This document shows, piece after piece, positions 9,680 to 18,005 of a DNA stretch of 64,000 nucleotides (position 1 is its first letter; each line of letters starts with the position of its first letter). The notes below the pieces were generated by a model. That model had not been told where the DNA came from. It saw nothing but the letters and a program-made list of their open reading frames with translations, and did not search any database. This DNA is from Prochlorococcus sp. AG-363-A16 (GTDB lineage: Bacteria > Cyanobacteriota > Cyanobacteriia > PCC-6307 > Cyanobiaceae), in NCBI GenBank assembly GCA_003280345.1, contig QCFB01000008.1:1-64000 (forward strand). Direction: 5' to 3'. Made by a program: the position numbers and the translations under genes.

Positions 9680-10162
9680 ATGAGATCAGTTATTTTTATT
9701 TTCCTTTCCCTTGGGTTAAGTAGTTGCTTCAGAGGTCAAATGAGGCCGCTTCATGCTCTGAATGACTCGCTTTTTCAAGCTGCCAGTAGCTATCGCGAGC
9801 CTTCTTTAGGAAAACGTTGGTTGGTTACATTGACTAATCGACAGGGCAAAGAAAAAATCGAATTAATAGATCTTCGTAATCGAAGAAAAATTGCTCTTCC
9901 AGGAATTAATAGACCGGACTCTCAACCAATTAGCGTAAGTGTTAGCGCTAACGGAGATCGACTTGCATTTGTTCGGCAAAGAGCCGACCAAACAGAATTG
10001 CTGATTTACCGCAGAAATTTTGGGACCTTACAAAAATTAGAAATTTCTCCTAGGGGTATTCCTCGAAGGGTGAGCTTGGATGCATCAGGAAAAGTATTAG
10101 CAGTACAAGTCAGTCGGCAAGGGCGTTGGGATGTAGATGTAATTCGCTTGACAGGTTCTTGA
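9680..10162 (+). CDS. TolB-like lipoprotein (beta-propeller repeat), copy 2
   Basis: Another short lipoprotein: MRSVIFIFLSLGLSSC carries a lipobox LSSC, followed by propeller-like repeats (SVSVSANGDRLAFVR and RVSLDASGKVLAVQVS). It resembles the upstream gene; the ends RWDVDVIRL and QWKIQLFDL align, pointing to tandem duplication. The ATG at 9680 is used. A TTG at 9668 overlapping the upstream stop would add four residues. Probably translationally linked with copy 1. Substrate or partner is unknown. Confidence 0.75.
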   Translation: MRSVIFIFLSLGLSSCFRGQMRPLHALNDSLFQAASSYREPSLGKRWLVTLTNRQGKEKIELIDLRNRRKIALPGINRPDSQPISVSVSANGDRLAFVRQRADQTELLIYRRNFGTLQKLEISPRGIPRRVSLDASGKVLAVQVSRQGRWDVDVIRLTGS

Positions 10163-10178
10163 ATATAGATTCATAAAT

Positions 10179-10427
10179 TTATTGCATCAGCCCGGACCAA
10201 TGTAGAAAGGTTTCATGACTAACAGCTTCAATAATTAAAACCGCAATGAATCCGATCATTGCAAAACGACCATTAACTCGCTCTGCATAAGCACTCCAGC
10301 CAAAGGCAGGCTCGTCTGGGGTGGTTGCACTGTGGGGATCTATCTCACGTATGGATCCCTCTGCTTCTTTTGAAGATGTTTCAAGAACATCTTTTTCTTC
10401 GGGGAGGTTTGAATTAGTTGAGGTCAT
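10179..10427 (-). CDS. hli: High-light-inducible protein (Hli/ELIP family)
   Basis: The single helix with PAFGWSAYAERVNGRFAMIGF matches the chlorophyll-binding motif ExxNGRxAMxGF of one-helix light-harvesting-like proteins, which protect thylakoid membranes and help handle chlorophyll under light stress. At 82 residues it has an unusually long polar, acidic N-terminus (about 40 residues) before the helix. It is convergent with the lipoprotein pair and lies 9 bases downstream of the ABC transporter on the same strand. Confidence 0.93.
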   Translation of the reverse strand: MTSTNSNLPEEKDVLETSSKEAEGSIREIDPHSATTPDEPAFGWSAYAERVNGRFAMIGFIAVLIIEAVSHETFLHWSGLMQ

Positions 10428-10436
10428 CGAACAAGT

Positions 10437-12425
10437 TTAGGATTGTTCAAAGTCATAACTAGCTGAAGGTAGGAGACGCCAACGACCATCACCTATTAGT
10501 TCAAGTACAGATGAATGAAATTCTATAAGGGTTGGTCGATGGCCAACACTTATGACAGCAAGATCACGTTTTTTTAGCAGATTGTATAAATGCTCTTCTG
10601 TTTTTACATCTAAAGCACTTGTCGCTTCATCCAAAACAGCAAATCTAGGCGCATTAAGTAATAGGCGACCAAAAGCAAGTCTTTGTTGTTCACCTAGAGA
10701 AAGGATTCTTGGCCAATCTTGTTTAATATCGAGATCTGGGTAACGCTCTATAAGTGAACTTAACCTGACTTCATTTAGGACCGACTTTAATTGATCATTG
10801 CTAAACTTATTTTCTTCTGTTGGGTAACACAATTGTTCTCTTAGCGAGCCAAGAAGCATATAGGGTTTTTGAGGTATGAATAATAGTTCTCCAGGCTCTG
10901 GTCTGTTTACACTTCCATTCAATGGCTTCCATAAACCACTTATCATTCTAAGAAGTGATGTTTTGCCACATCCTGATGGTCCGACTACTAGAAGTCTGTC
11001 ATTTTTCTCTATGTTGATATTGAGATTTCTGATTATAGGGGAATCACTTCCTGGTGGATATAAATCAGCATTACGGATCAAAATATAATTTGTATAAGAA
11101 GTTAGTGTATTCTGGTTAATAGTTTTTTGATTACTTACTTGTTCTATTTTTGATTGAAAACCTTCCAGTCGACTAATACCTGCAGTGAACTTAGCTAACT
11201 CTTCAATTTGATTAACAACAAAGAATAAGGAACCTTCGACCATCCCGAAGGCGAAACTAGCCTGAATAAATCTTCCATAGTCAATTTCCCCAGCGAAGTA
11301 AGGGATGGCCATAATTAAATATGGAAAGAAGTTGCCTGCATAATTAATTGAACGACGCATAACATCTATAATTACTCTCCAAATAATTAGAAGATTAAAA
11401 TTCCGAACAACTTCATCTAATCGTCTTTGCGTCTCAGCTTTTTCCGGATCTTCACCTGAGTAGAAAGCAATAGACTCTGCATTGTCACGAACATGTACTA
11501 AGCCATAGCGAAAGTCAGCTTCATATCGCAACTGATCGAAGTCAATTCTAACTAAGTTTTTCCCTGCTATTAGTAGAACGGTTGTAGCAAATGTTGCATA
11601 GCCAAAAAGTGACCATGTCAGGGTTTTGCTGATACTCCACAAAATTAAGATGTTGAGAGAAAAAGTAAGAAGGGCGTCAAAGATACCGAGTGTGAAAGTA
11701 AGGCTTTGGCCAGTAAATGCCCTTGTGTCATCGGTAATACGTTGGTCAGGGTTGTCTATATCTGTCTCTTCTTCATTATTTGGATTTAGTACATAGTAAG
11801 CTTTATTCTTCATGTAATCAGAAATTAAGCTATTTGAAAGCCATTCCCTCCAAATAATTCCTAGCTTATATGTAAAGAATATCTGTGAAACACGTATGGG
11901 TAGAGCAACTGCAAAGCAACATGCGTAGATCCAAAGTATCCTATAAAATCCATCTTCTTTCTTTTCAACTAGTGCATTAGTCAGATCTCTAGCGATAAAA
12001 CCTATCCCTGCATTAATTCCATTAACGGCAAGTAACATTAGCACTATGATTCCTAAGAAAAGCCAGTGGATCCATCTTTTGTTGCGTAGTTGCTGACGAA
12101 GACTAAAGAAACTTATTGCACCAACAACAAATAAGACCAAGAACATCCATCCCCAAAGGCTTGTCCATATTATTTGAATAGTGCTAACAACTCCACCAAA
12201 GTATTTTTCGGTAAGGATAGGTTGGAATTTTTCAAGTAGTTCAATTAAGCCAGTTAGTGAGATCAGGACGATCCCTCCAACACAAAATAGCAGTGATATT
12301 AATAGCCAAATGAATTGCCAACCATTACTTTGATCCAGTGGGAGAAAGAATGGTTGCGATAGACGCCGAAGCTTATCTAGCTGACTACCAAGTCCCTGTC
12401 GCTCTTCGTTTACAGCGTTGCTCAT
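10437..12425 (-). CDS. ABC transporter, fused membrane and ATPase domains (SbmA/BacA, YddA-type)
   Basis: The N-terminal 440 residues hold about six membrane helices and the family motif YYVLNPNN plus ADFRYGLVHVRDNAESIAFY, diagnostic of the ABC_membrane_2 (SbmA_BacA) group that includes vitamin B12 and peptide transporters. The C-terminal ATPase has Walker A GPSGCGKT (about residue 480), signature SLGEQQR, and Walker B VLDEATSALD. The length of 662 is normal for a half-transporter that dimerises. Substrate is not predictable from sequence. It ends 9 bases before the hli gene on the same strand. Confidence 0.92.
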   Translation of the reverse strand: MSNAVNEERQGLGSQLDKLRRLSQPFFLPLDQSNGWQFIWLLISLLFCVGGIVLISLTGLIELLEKFQPILTEKYFGGVVSTIQIIWTSLWGWMFLVLFVVGAISFFSLRQQLRNKRWIHWLFLGIIVLMLLAVNGINAGIGFIARDLTNALVEKKEDGFYRILWIYACCFAVALPIRVSQIFFTYKLGIIWREWLSNSLISDYMKNKAYYVLNPNNEEETDIDNPDQRITDDTRAFTGQSLTFTLGIFDALLTFSLNILILWSISKTLTWSLFGYATFATTVLLIAGKNLVRIDFDQLRYEADFRYGLVHVRDNAESIAFYSGEDPEKAETQRRLDEVVRNFNLLIIWRVIIDVMRRSINYAGNFFPYLIMAIPYFAGEIDYGRFIQASFAFGMVEGSLFFVVNQIEELAKFTAGISRLEGFQSKIEQVSNQKTINQNTLTSYTNYILIRNADLYPPGSDSPIIRNLNINIEKNDRLLVVGPSGCGKTSLLRMISGLWKPLNGSVNRPEPGELLFIPQKPYMLLGSLREQLCYPTEENKFSNDQLKSVLNEVRLSSLIERYPDLDIKQDWPRILSLGEQQRLAFGRLLLNAPRFAVLDEATSALDVKTEEHLYNLLKKRDLAVISVGHRPTLIEFHSSVLELIGDGRWRLLPSASYDFEQS

Positions 12426-12577
12426 GTCGATATCTTAAGCATTAATTGAAAAAAGAAAGAACATTTGTTGTAGAGATATTGTATTGATAATACTCATTAA
12501 AGTCTAAGATCATTTATCTGTTTTAAAACAAGTAATTCATGTGAGCTTTTTAATATATTTTAATTTCCAACGCTTTA

Positions 12578-12877
12578 CTATTCTTGGCATGTTATTCGAT
12601 TATTAATTGCGTTGAGCATGGCTTCTTTCTCTAACGGGGCTATTGGTATGCACAAGATTTCATCTACTAGATCTAGTCTCCAAAGAATTTGACTATTTTG
12701 TACGCTTGGATCTTCATATCTGTAGTGGATGCCTTCAATAAATTGCTGTGCATATTCATCCAACTCTGCTTTTGATAAGCCTAAATATTCAAGCAGTTCA
12801 GTGGTAGAAAACCATGGAGTTGGTTTACTTGTAATCCATTGTCTCGTGGCCCTTTCTTTTTTATTGTTCATTGCCAT
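12578..12877 (-). CDS. Small conserved protein with HTH-like segment
   Basis: This 99-residue protein has WFSTTELLEYLGLSKAELDEYA near residues 22-43, which could form a helix-turn-helix or winged-helix unit of the excisionase/MerR type, then a Trp- and Tyr-bearing segment (HYRYEDP, ILWRLDLVDEIL). I do not recognise the family, and the HTH reading is inference. There are no mobile-element partners nearby, so an excisionase role is unlikely. The start is ATG at 12877. A second Met, at codon 3, is also possible. Confidence 0.6.
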   Translation of the reverse strand: MAMNNKKERATRQWITSKPTPWFSTTELLEYLGLSKAELDEYAQQFIEGIHYRYEDPSVQNSQILWRLDLVDEILCIPIAPLEKEAMLNAINNRITCQE

Positions 12878-13025
12878 ATTTCAAATCTTTTCTTTAAGGA
12901 TCCCTCTAAAAATTATTAAAGCAATAGCTATTCTTAAAAATAAATATAATTTCTTGTTTTTATTCTTTTAAGCAGTACTCGCTACTTAATGAATAGGAAT
13001 CTTTCAAGTAGGTTTTTGTCTGACT

Positions 13026-13367
13026 TTATCCTGGAGGCCAATGGAAGTTGCGACCTCCTAAGATATGAATATGTAAGTGGAATACTGTTTGCCCTGCTTC
13101 TAAGCCAGTGTTTATAACTGTTCTCCAGTTAGTTAAGCCTTCTTGCTTTGCGACTTTAGTCACTACCCATAGTAAATGTCCCAAAAGCTCTTTATCTTCT
13201 TCTTTAGCTTCGAGCATACTTTCTATACCTTTGCGAGGTATGACGAGAATATGAATCGGTGCTTGAGGTTCGATATCACGGAATGCTAGACACCATTCAT
13301 CGCTATAAACTTCATCACAAGGAATTTCACCTTTTAGGATTTTATTGAAAATGGTTTTACTGGTCAT
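13026..13367 (-). CDS. HIT (histidine triad) family hydrolase
   Basis: The C-terminal HLHIHILGGR is the histidine triad HxHxH that catalyses hydrolysis of nucleoside phosphoramidates and similar bonds in HINT-type proteins. The N-terminal FNKILKGEIPCDEVYSDE and the FRDIEPQAPIHILVIPRKG segment also fit. It is 113 residues, the family norm. Start ATG at 13367. It is preceded by a long 481-bp gap up to rpsU on the same strand. Its physiological substrate is unknown. Confidence 0.95.
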   Translation of the reverse strand: MTSKTIFNKILKGEIPCDEVYSDEWCLAFRDIEPQAPIHILVIPRKGIESMLEAKEEDKELLGHLLWVVTKVAKQEGLTNWRTVINTGLEAGQTVFHLHIHILGGRNFHWPPG

Positions 13368-13848
13368 CGCAAGGTCAGTAGTTATAAAACAAATTGTTGA
13401 TTTAAATATATTGACTCAATTCATTGAAAAGAGCATTTTTTGCTTTTCAATTAGTTGCATCACTTCGATTTGATTGTTTCTGATGTCAAGCAGGATCTTG
13501 GCCATGGCTTAGGTTTGGAGAATTGTGGGACGGGTTGCTTTGGACAAATAATCTCTGAAGAGCCTTTGTGATAGGAAGGTTTTACAGGCTTATCTTTATA
13601 TGCTCGCGGACCTATTGGAGGAGGTACATGGTTGTTTCAATAGGATTAAAGAAAGTCAACTCAAAGGCTATTGCAGGACAATATTTTAGAACTTTAATTG
13701 TTTTTTGTTTTGGTGAAAGATATTAATTGGCATACCTTTTTCGAGTTTGTGTATAGCTCTAATGTTGGAACGAGTAATTTTACTCTTTTGTGAAATTCAT
13801 ATTTTCCACTAATGCATGACTTAATTATGAATAAAACTTTGCTTGAGA
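13368..13848. other. Gap between HIT gene and rpsU with no clear gene
   Basis: These 481 bp hold no convincing gene. They contain a 9-bp inverted repeat (see 13423-13451) and one 32-codon reading frame at 13628-13726 that is preceded by GGAGGAGG, the best ribosome-binding-like run in the stretch. Short competing frames exist too. Composition is ordinary for the window. The gap may be the long 3' region of rpsU together with a leader for the HIT gene. Confidence 0.5.
13423..13451. repeat. 9-bp perfect inverted repeat, possible hairpin
   Basis: ATTGAAAAG and CTTTTCAAT are separated by 11 nt, giving a hairpin in RNA from either strand. It lies 56 bases before the HIT start, and downstream of rpsU on that strand. 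It could be a terminator for rpsU or a leader structure for the HIT gene. Sequence only. Confidence 0.45.
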
Positions 13849-14019
13849 TTAGCGTCTGCGACGTCTAAGCTGAGCTTTTCTTTTGTATTTCTCCACAGGT
13901 GTCTCGTGGTGACGTAAGCGTTTTAAATCTGCGAAGACCCCAGCCTTGGAGACTTGTCGCTTAAAACGCCTTAATGCAGATTCAACCCCTTCAGTTTCCC
14001 CAATAGTGACCTGTGTCAT
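13849..14019 (-). CDS. rpsU: 30S ribosomal protein S21
   Basis: This 56-residue protein reads [20 protein letters not shown] near the N-terminus and ends with the Arg-rich tail [10 protein letters not shown], both standard for bacterial S21, which sits on the small subunit near the 3' end of 16S rRNA and aids translation initiation. It is below the length listed by common ORF filters. ATG at 14019 fits the family start. It lies about 100 bp downstream of the def gene on the same strand. Confidence 0.95.
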   Translation of the reverse strand: MTQVTIGETEGVESALRRFKRQVSKAGVFADLKRLRHHETPVEKYKRKAQLRRRRR

Positions 14020-14118
14020 GTCAAATAGGAACTCATCAAGATTATAAACTTCACAAGGAATGAAAATAAACTCTTTTTTTTCATAGTCGAGAAATGAATT
14101 CAGATTATTTCTTGAAAT

Positions 14119-14742
14119 TCAACACAGAGCTCTTACATCTTTTTGTTCGAAACCATGTTCTTTTAATTCTCGACTGAGATCTTCCTCATTTTTGACACGA
14201 TCAACAAAAAGCACACCTTTCAAATGGTCCATTTCATGCTGTATGCATCTTGCTAGGAGCCCATCTGCGTTCATTTTTTTGGGCCTTCCCATTTCATCCC
14301 TAAAACTGACTTTTATTGAAGAAGGTCTAATGACATCTAAATAGACACCTGGGATACTTAAGCAACCTTCTTCATAAGTTTCTAGACTTGCACCAAAGGC
14401 AATAATTTCAGGATTAATTAGTACTAATGGCGGCGTACTAGGTGTCTCTAAATCTGTATCAATTACTAAAAGCTGTTTGTTGATCCCTACTTGAGGTGCT
14501 GCTAACCCAATTCCCTTTGCAGAGTACATGCTTCTTAGCATTTCTCGGGTTAGTTCTCGTATTGATTCATCGACTTTGGCGATTCTGCGGGCCTCTTGAC
14601 GCAAAGCTCTATTACCTAAAGTATGAATTTCTAGTGAAGGGTCCTCAATTGGCTCTTTGGAAATTGCAATAGAGGACTTATCCTTTTCTGCATTTCGTGC
14701 AAGTTGAGCAAAACTACGAGCCAAGGTAGAAATCTCATTCAT
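14119..14742 (-). CDS. def: Peptide deformylase
   Basis: It removes the formyl group from nascent N-terminal methionine using a metal centre. All three signature motifs are present: GIGLAAPQVG, EGCLSIPG and QHEMDHLKG, whose Cys and two His bind the metal. It has an N-terminal extension of about 50 residues relative to minimal forms. I use the ATG at 14742. A TTG at 14766 would add eight residues. It is divergent from the S9 peptidase gene. Confidence 0.97.
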   Translation of the reverse strand: MNEISTLARSFAQLARNAEKDKSSIAISKEPIEDPSLEIHTLGNRALRQEARRIAKVDESIRELTREMLRSMYSAKGIGLAAPQVGINKQLLVIDTDLETPSTPPLVLINPEIIAFGASLETYEEGCLSIPGVYLDVIRPSSIKVSFRDEMGRPKKMNADGLLARCIQHEMDHLKGVLFVDRVKNEEDLSRELKEHGFEQKDVRALC

Positions 14743-14790
14743 TAAGAGTATGAGTTTAGTCCTCAATAGGTATTTGGTATGTATTGAAAG

Positions 14791-16752
14791 ATGAACTTCA
14801 ATTTGAATCAGACTTCAAGCTCTTTAAAAGCCATGATCCCTTTGCAGGCCAATATTGCATTGGCTGAGTTGCCCACCCTGAAAGAACCTCGTTTGATTGA
14901 AGGTTGGGTTTTGTGGTTAGAACAACGGTCTTATGAAGGAGGACGCACTACTGCTTTTATTAGGCCATTTGGCCATCCTGACTTTCCAGCTCTGGAGTTA
15001 ACCCCAAGACCAATTAATCTTCGCAGCAGAGTGCATGGATATGGTGGTGGTGCTCTAGCTACTGAAAGCAATTCAAATAATTTATTCCTGGCTTGGATTG
15101 ATGATCAGGATGGTTGTCTTTGGTTTCAATCTTGGATAGGCCTTCAAAGTTCGAAAAGAAGCAATGATTGTTTTTTGAAACCAGTGAAAGATCCAATTTG
15201 TCTTTCATGCAAGGGCGATTTCTTATTAGCAGATGGATTGATTGATTTAGTCCAAGATCGTTGGCTTGGTGTAATGGAGTTCAGTGGCAAAGATTTTTTA
15301 GTTTCATTTTCTCTTGATAAAGAGAATCAGGACCCCGAAATTATTTATTCTCCTGAAGATTTTATTGGTTATGCATCTTTAAGTCCTAGTGGGGATCAAA
15401 TAGTTTGGGTTGAATGGCAAAAACCTTCTATGCCTTGGGATATTAGTCAACTGTGGTGGGCCAAATTAGATGATTTTGGTGAGATTAGAGAGAAGAAATG
15501 TATAGCTGGAAGCCTGTTGGAAAATGATATTCAAGTATCAGTTTTTCAACCTATTTGGCTATCTACTGATGAACTTGTCGTTGTTGAAGATATTAATGGC
15601 TGGTGGAATATAATGATTAATGGTTCTAAATTGGACCTCGATTTACCTGTCCAATGGAGACGTTTATGGCCAATGGAGGCAGAGGCTGCTATGCCTCAAT
15701 GGGTCTATGGAATGTCAACAATTTCTTCTGATGGAGCAAATATATTTGCTTTAACTTGTAAGGATGGATCTTGGACTATTCATATATTTACTGCTGATGG
15801 ATTCATTACTGAGTTTAAACAACCATTCACTGACTTAGCTTTTTTGGATACTGATAAAGGGAAAGGCATAGCGATTGCAAGTAATTCTATTAACGAATCT
15901 GGCTTATTAGAATTTGATGTCAATCATGGGACTTGGCAACACAATTCATGTCGCAGTTCATTGTTAAAAGTAGATCAAATAAGTGTGCCTGAGCCATTTT
16001 GGTTTGAAGGGTTTAAAGAGCGTCTTACTCATGCTTGGTATTACCCCCCAAGCAATGGAAAGAACGCCCCCCCTCCATTGCTTGTTAAAAGTCATAGTGG
16101 GCCGACTGGAATGGCTCGAACAGGGTTGAACTTGTCAATTCAGTTTTGGACCTCAAGGGGCTGGGGTGTAGTAGATGTCAACTACGGGGGTTCTACTGGA
16201 TTTGGGAGAAAATATAGGGAGCGTCTCAAAAGTGGGTGGGGTGAAGTCGATGTATTTGATTGTGCAGCAGCAGCTAAAGCTTTGGTAAAAGCAGGTAAAG
16301 CTGACCCAAACCTTGTTGCTATTGAAGGAGGAAGTGCTGGTGGCTTCACTACTCTGGCTTGTTTATGCTTTACGGATGTTTTTAGTGTCGGAGCTTGTAG
16401 GTATGCGGTTAGTGATTTAACTGCTATGGCTCATGAAACTCATCGTTTTGAGGCTGGCTATCTTGACTATCTTGTTGGTTCTTTTGATGAAAATATTCAG
16501 AGATATAAAGATCGCTCTCCAATCAATCATGCTGCAATGATTAATTGTCCAGTCATCTTTTTCCAAGGATTAAAGGACACAGTTGTTTCTCCTGAACAAA
16601 CAGAGAGGATGGCTAAAGCATTAAGAGTGAAAAATATTCCGGTTGAAGTGCATACTTTTGCGGAGGAAGGTCATGGCTTTAGAGGTAATAATGCACAGAT
16701 CAAAGTACTTGAACTTACGGAGTGCTTTTTTCGTAAGCATTTGGGTCTTTAA
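14791..16752 (+). CDS. Prolyl-oligopeptidase family (S9) serine peptidase
   Basis: The first about 380 residues look like a beta-propeller gate and the rest is an alpha/beta-hydrolase. The catalytic triad is readable: Ser515 in GGSAGG, Asp596 in LKDTVV, and His628 in EEGHGF. The family, including acylaminoacyl-peptidase-like and DPP-IV-like enzymes, cleaves short peptides. No signal peptide is evident, so it is probably cytosolic. The start could also be a Met at 14833. Its 3' end overlaps the sufS stop by 4 bp (convergent). Confidence 0.93.
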   Translation: MNFNLNQTSSSLKAMIPLQANIALAELPTLKEPRLIEGWVLWLEQRSYEGGRTTAFIRPFGHPDFPALELTPRPINLRSRVHGYGGGALATESNSNNLFLAWIDDQDGCLWFQSWIGLQSSKRSNDCFLKPVKDPICLSCKGDFLLADGLIDLVQDRWLGVMEFSGKDFLVSFSLDKENQDPEIIYSPEDFIGYASLSPSGDQIVWVEWQKPSMPWDISQLWWAKLDDFGEIREKKCIAGSLLENDIQVSVFQPIWLSTDELVVVEDINGWWNIMINGSKLDLDLPVQWRRLWPMEAEAAMPQWVYGMSTISSDGANIFALTCKDGSWTIHIFTADGFITEFKQPFTDLAFLDTDKGKGIAIASNSINESGLLEFDVNHGTWQHNSCRSSLLKVDQISVPEPFWFEGFKERLTHAWYYPPSNGKNAPPPLLVKSHSGPTGMARTGLNLSIQFWTSRGWGVVDVNYGGSTGFGRKYRERLKSGWGEVDVFDCAAAAKALVKAGKADPNLVAIEGGSAGGFTTLACLCFTDVFSVGACRYAVSDLTAMAHETHRFEAGYLDYLVGSFDENIQRYKDRSPINHAAMINCPVIFFQGLKDTVVSPEQTERMAKALRVKNIPVEVHTFAEEGHGFRGNNAQIKVLELTECFFRKHLGL

Positions 16753-18005
16753 ATGTGCTTTTTGAGAAAAGATATTGTTGAGACGAGTTCTTCCGAGAAT
16801 TGATCTATTTCGTCGATTGTTGAAGTAAAACTAAGACTTGCTCTCGCAGTAGAATTTAGTCCAAGATGCCTATGCAAGGGTTGACAACAATGGTGACCAC
16901 TACGAATGCAAATGCCATTTGTATCTAGTAGGGCTGCTATATCATCCGCATGAATTCCTTGAACAGTGAAAGTTGCTAAGGCCCCTCTGCTTGGTTGTTG
17001 TTCTGGGTTTGGTCCAAGGATTTGCAACCCATCAATACTTTCTAATTTCTCAAAAAGGTGTTTGGTTAAGGTTTTTTCCCAAGATTGTATGTTTTTCAAT
17101 CCGATCGATTTGAGATAATTAAGAGCAGTACCCATTGCAATTGCTTCACCTATTGCTGGTGTGCCTGCTTCAAATTTGTGAGGTAGTTCTGCCCAAGTGC
17201 TGTGATCAAGGAATACATCTTGAATCATTTCACCGCCACACAGAAAAGGAGGCATTTCTTCTAGTAGTTTTTCACGAGCCCAAAGGAATCCAATCCCTGT
17301 CGGGCCACAAAGCTTATGTGAGGAGCCAGCGAGAAAATCTATCTTTAGCTTTTTTACATCAATGGGTTGATGGGCAAGACTCTGACATGCATCTACTAAA
17401 ACTAAGGAACCAACATTGTGAGCAAGTTGCGTAATCTCAGCGATGTCATTGCAACACCCTAAAGTGTTACTGATGTGAACAAGACTTAATAAGCGTGTAC
17501 GGCTATTAAGTTTTTCTCGAAGATCTTCAAGATCCAATTCACCAGAGGAAGTAATGCTTATATGACGAATGATGCAACCTGTTCGCTGGGCTAAAAGTTG
17601 CCATGGAACAAAGTTGCTGTGATGCTCCATGAGAGTAATTAGAATTTCGTCTTTTTCTTTCAGCTCAGCTTCACCCCAAGATCTTGCAACAAGGTTGATT
17701 GCTTCAGTTGCATTTCGGGTGAAAACAATTTCTCTAGGAGTCTCTGCATTTATAAATTCTGCTGTGATTTGTCTCGCCTGTTCAAATCCATCAGTAGCCC
17801 TGGCACTTAATTGATGAGCACCTCTATGTACATTTGCATTGTCATTACTGTAATAATGCTTTAGGGCTTCAATTACCTTGTATGGTTTTTGACTAGTTGC
17901 TGCATGATCTAAATAAATTAGCTTTTGATTTTCTAATGAATGATTAGAAAACATTGGAAAATCAACGCGAGTTTGATCTGCAAGTGTTGGCGAACTAATT
18001 GTCAT
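16749..18005 (-). CDS. sufS: Cysteine desulfurase SufS (group II)
   Basis: A pyridoxal-phosphate enzyme that takes sulfur from cysteine for Fe-S cluster assembly. It has N-terminal YLDHAATSQKP, HRGAHQLSARAT, the PLP lysine in SSHKLCGPTG and the active cysteine region RSGHHCCQPLHRHLG. The group II motif of one SxHxC type loop fits SufS rather than IscS. The length of 418 is normal. It is the last gene of the suf operon: the start codon overlaps the sufD stop by one base (TAATG). No sufE is in the window. Confidence 0.97.
   Translation of the reverse strand: MTISSPTLADQTRVDFPMFSNHSLENQKLIYLDHAATSQKPYKVIEALKHYYSNDNANVHRGAHQLSARATDGFEQARQITAEFINAETPREIVFTRNATEAINLVARSWGEAELKEKDEILITLMEHHSNFVPWQLLAQRTGCIIRHISITSSGELDLEDLREKLNSRTRLLSLVHISNTLGCCNDIAEITQLAHNVGSLVLVDACQSLAHQPIDVKKLKIDFLAGSSHKLCGPTGIGFLWAREKLLEEMPPFLCGGEMIQDVFLDHSTWAELPHKFEAGTPAIGEAIAMGTALNYLKSIGLKNIQSWEKTLTKHLFEKLESIDGLQILGPNPEQQPSRGALATFTVQGIHADDIAALLDTNGICIRSGHHCCQPLHRHLGLNSTARASLSFTSTIDEIDQFSEELVSTISFLKKHI

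Noticed and set aside
12729-12971. 80-codon plus-strand frame over the 99-residue gene
   Set aside because: Antisense to the better-supported gene; its end runs through AT-rich non-coding DNA.
13600-13689. 29-codon frame MLADLLEEVHGCF in the rpsU-HIT gap
   Set aside because: No ribosome site, and it overlaps the competing frame at 13628. Too short to support.
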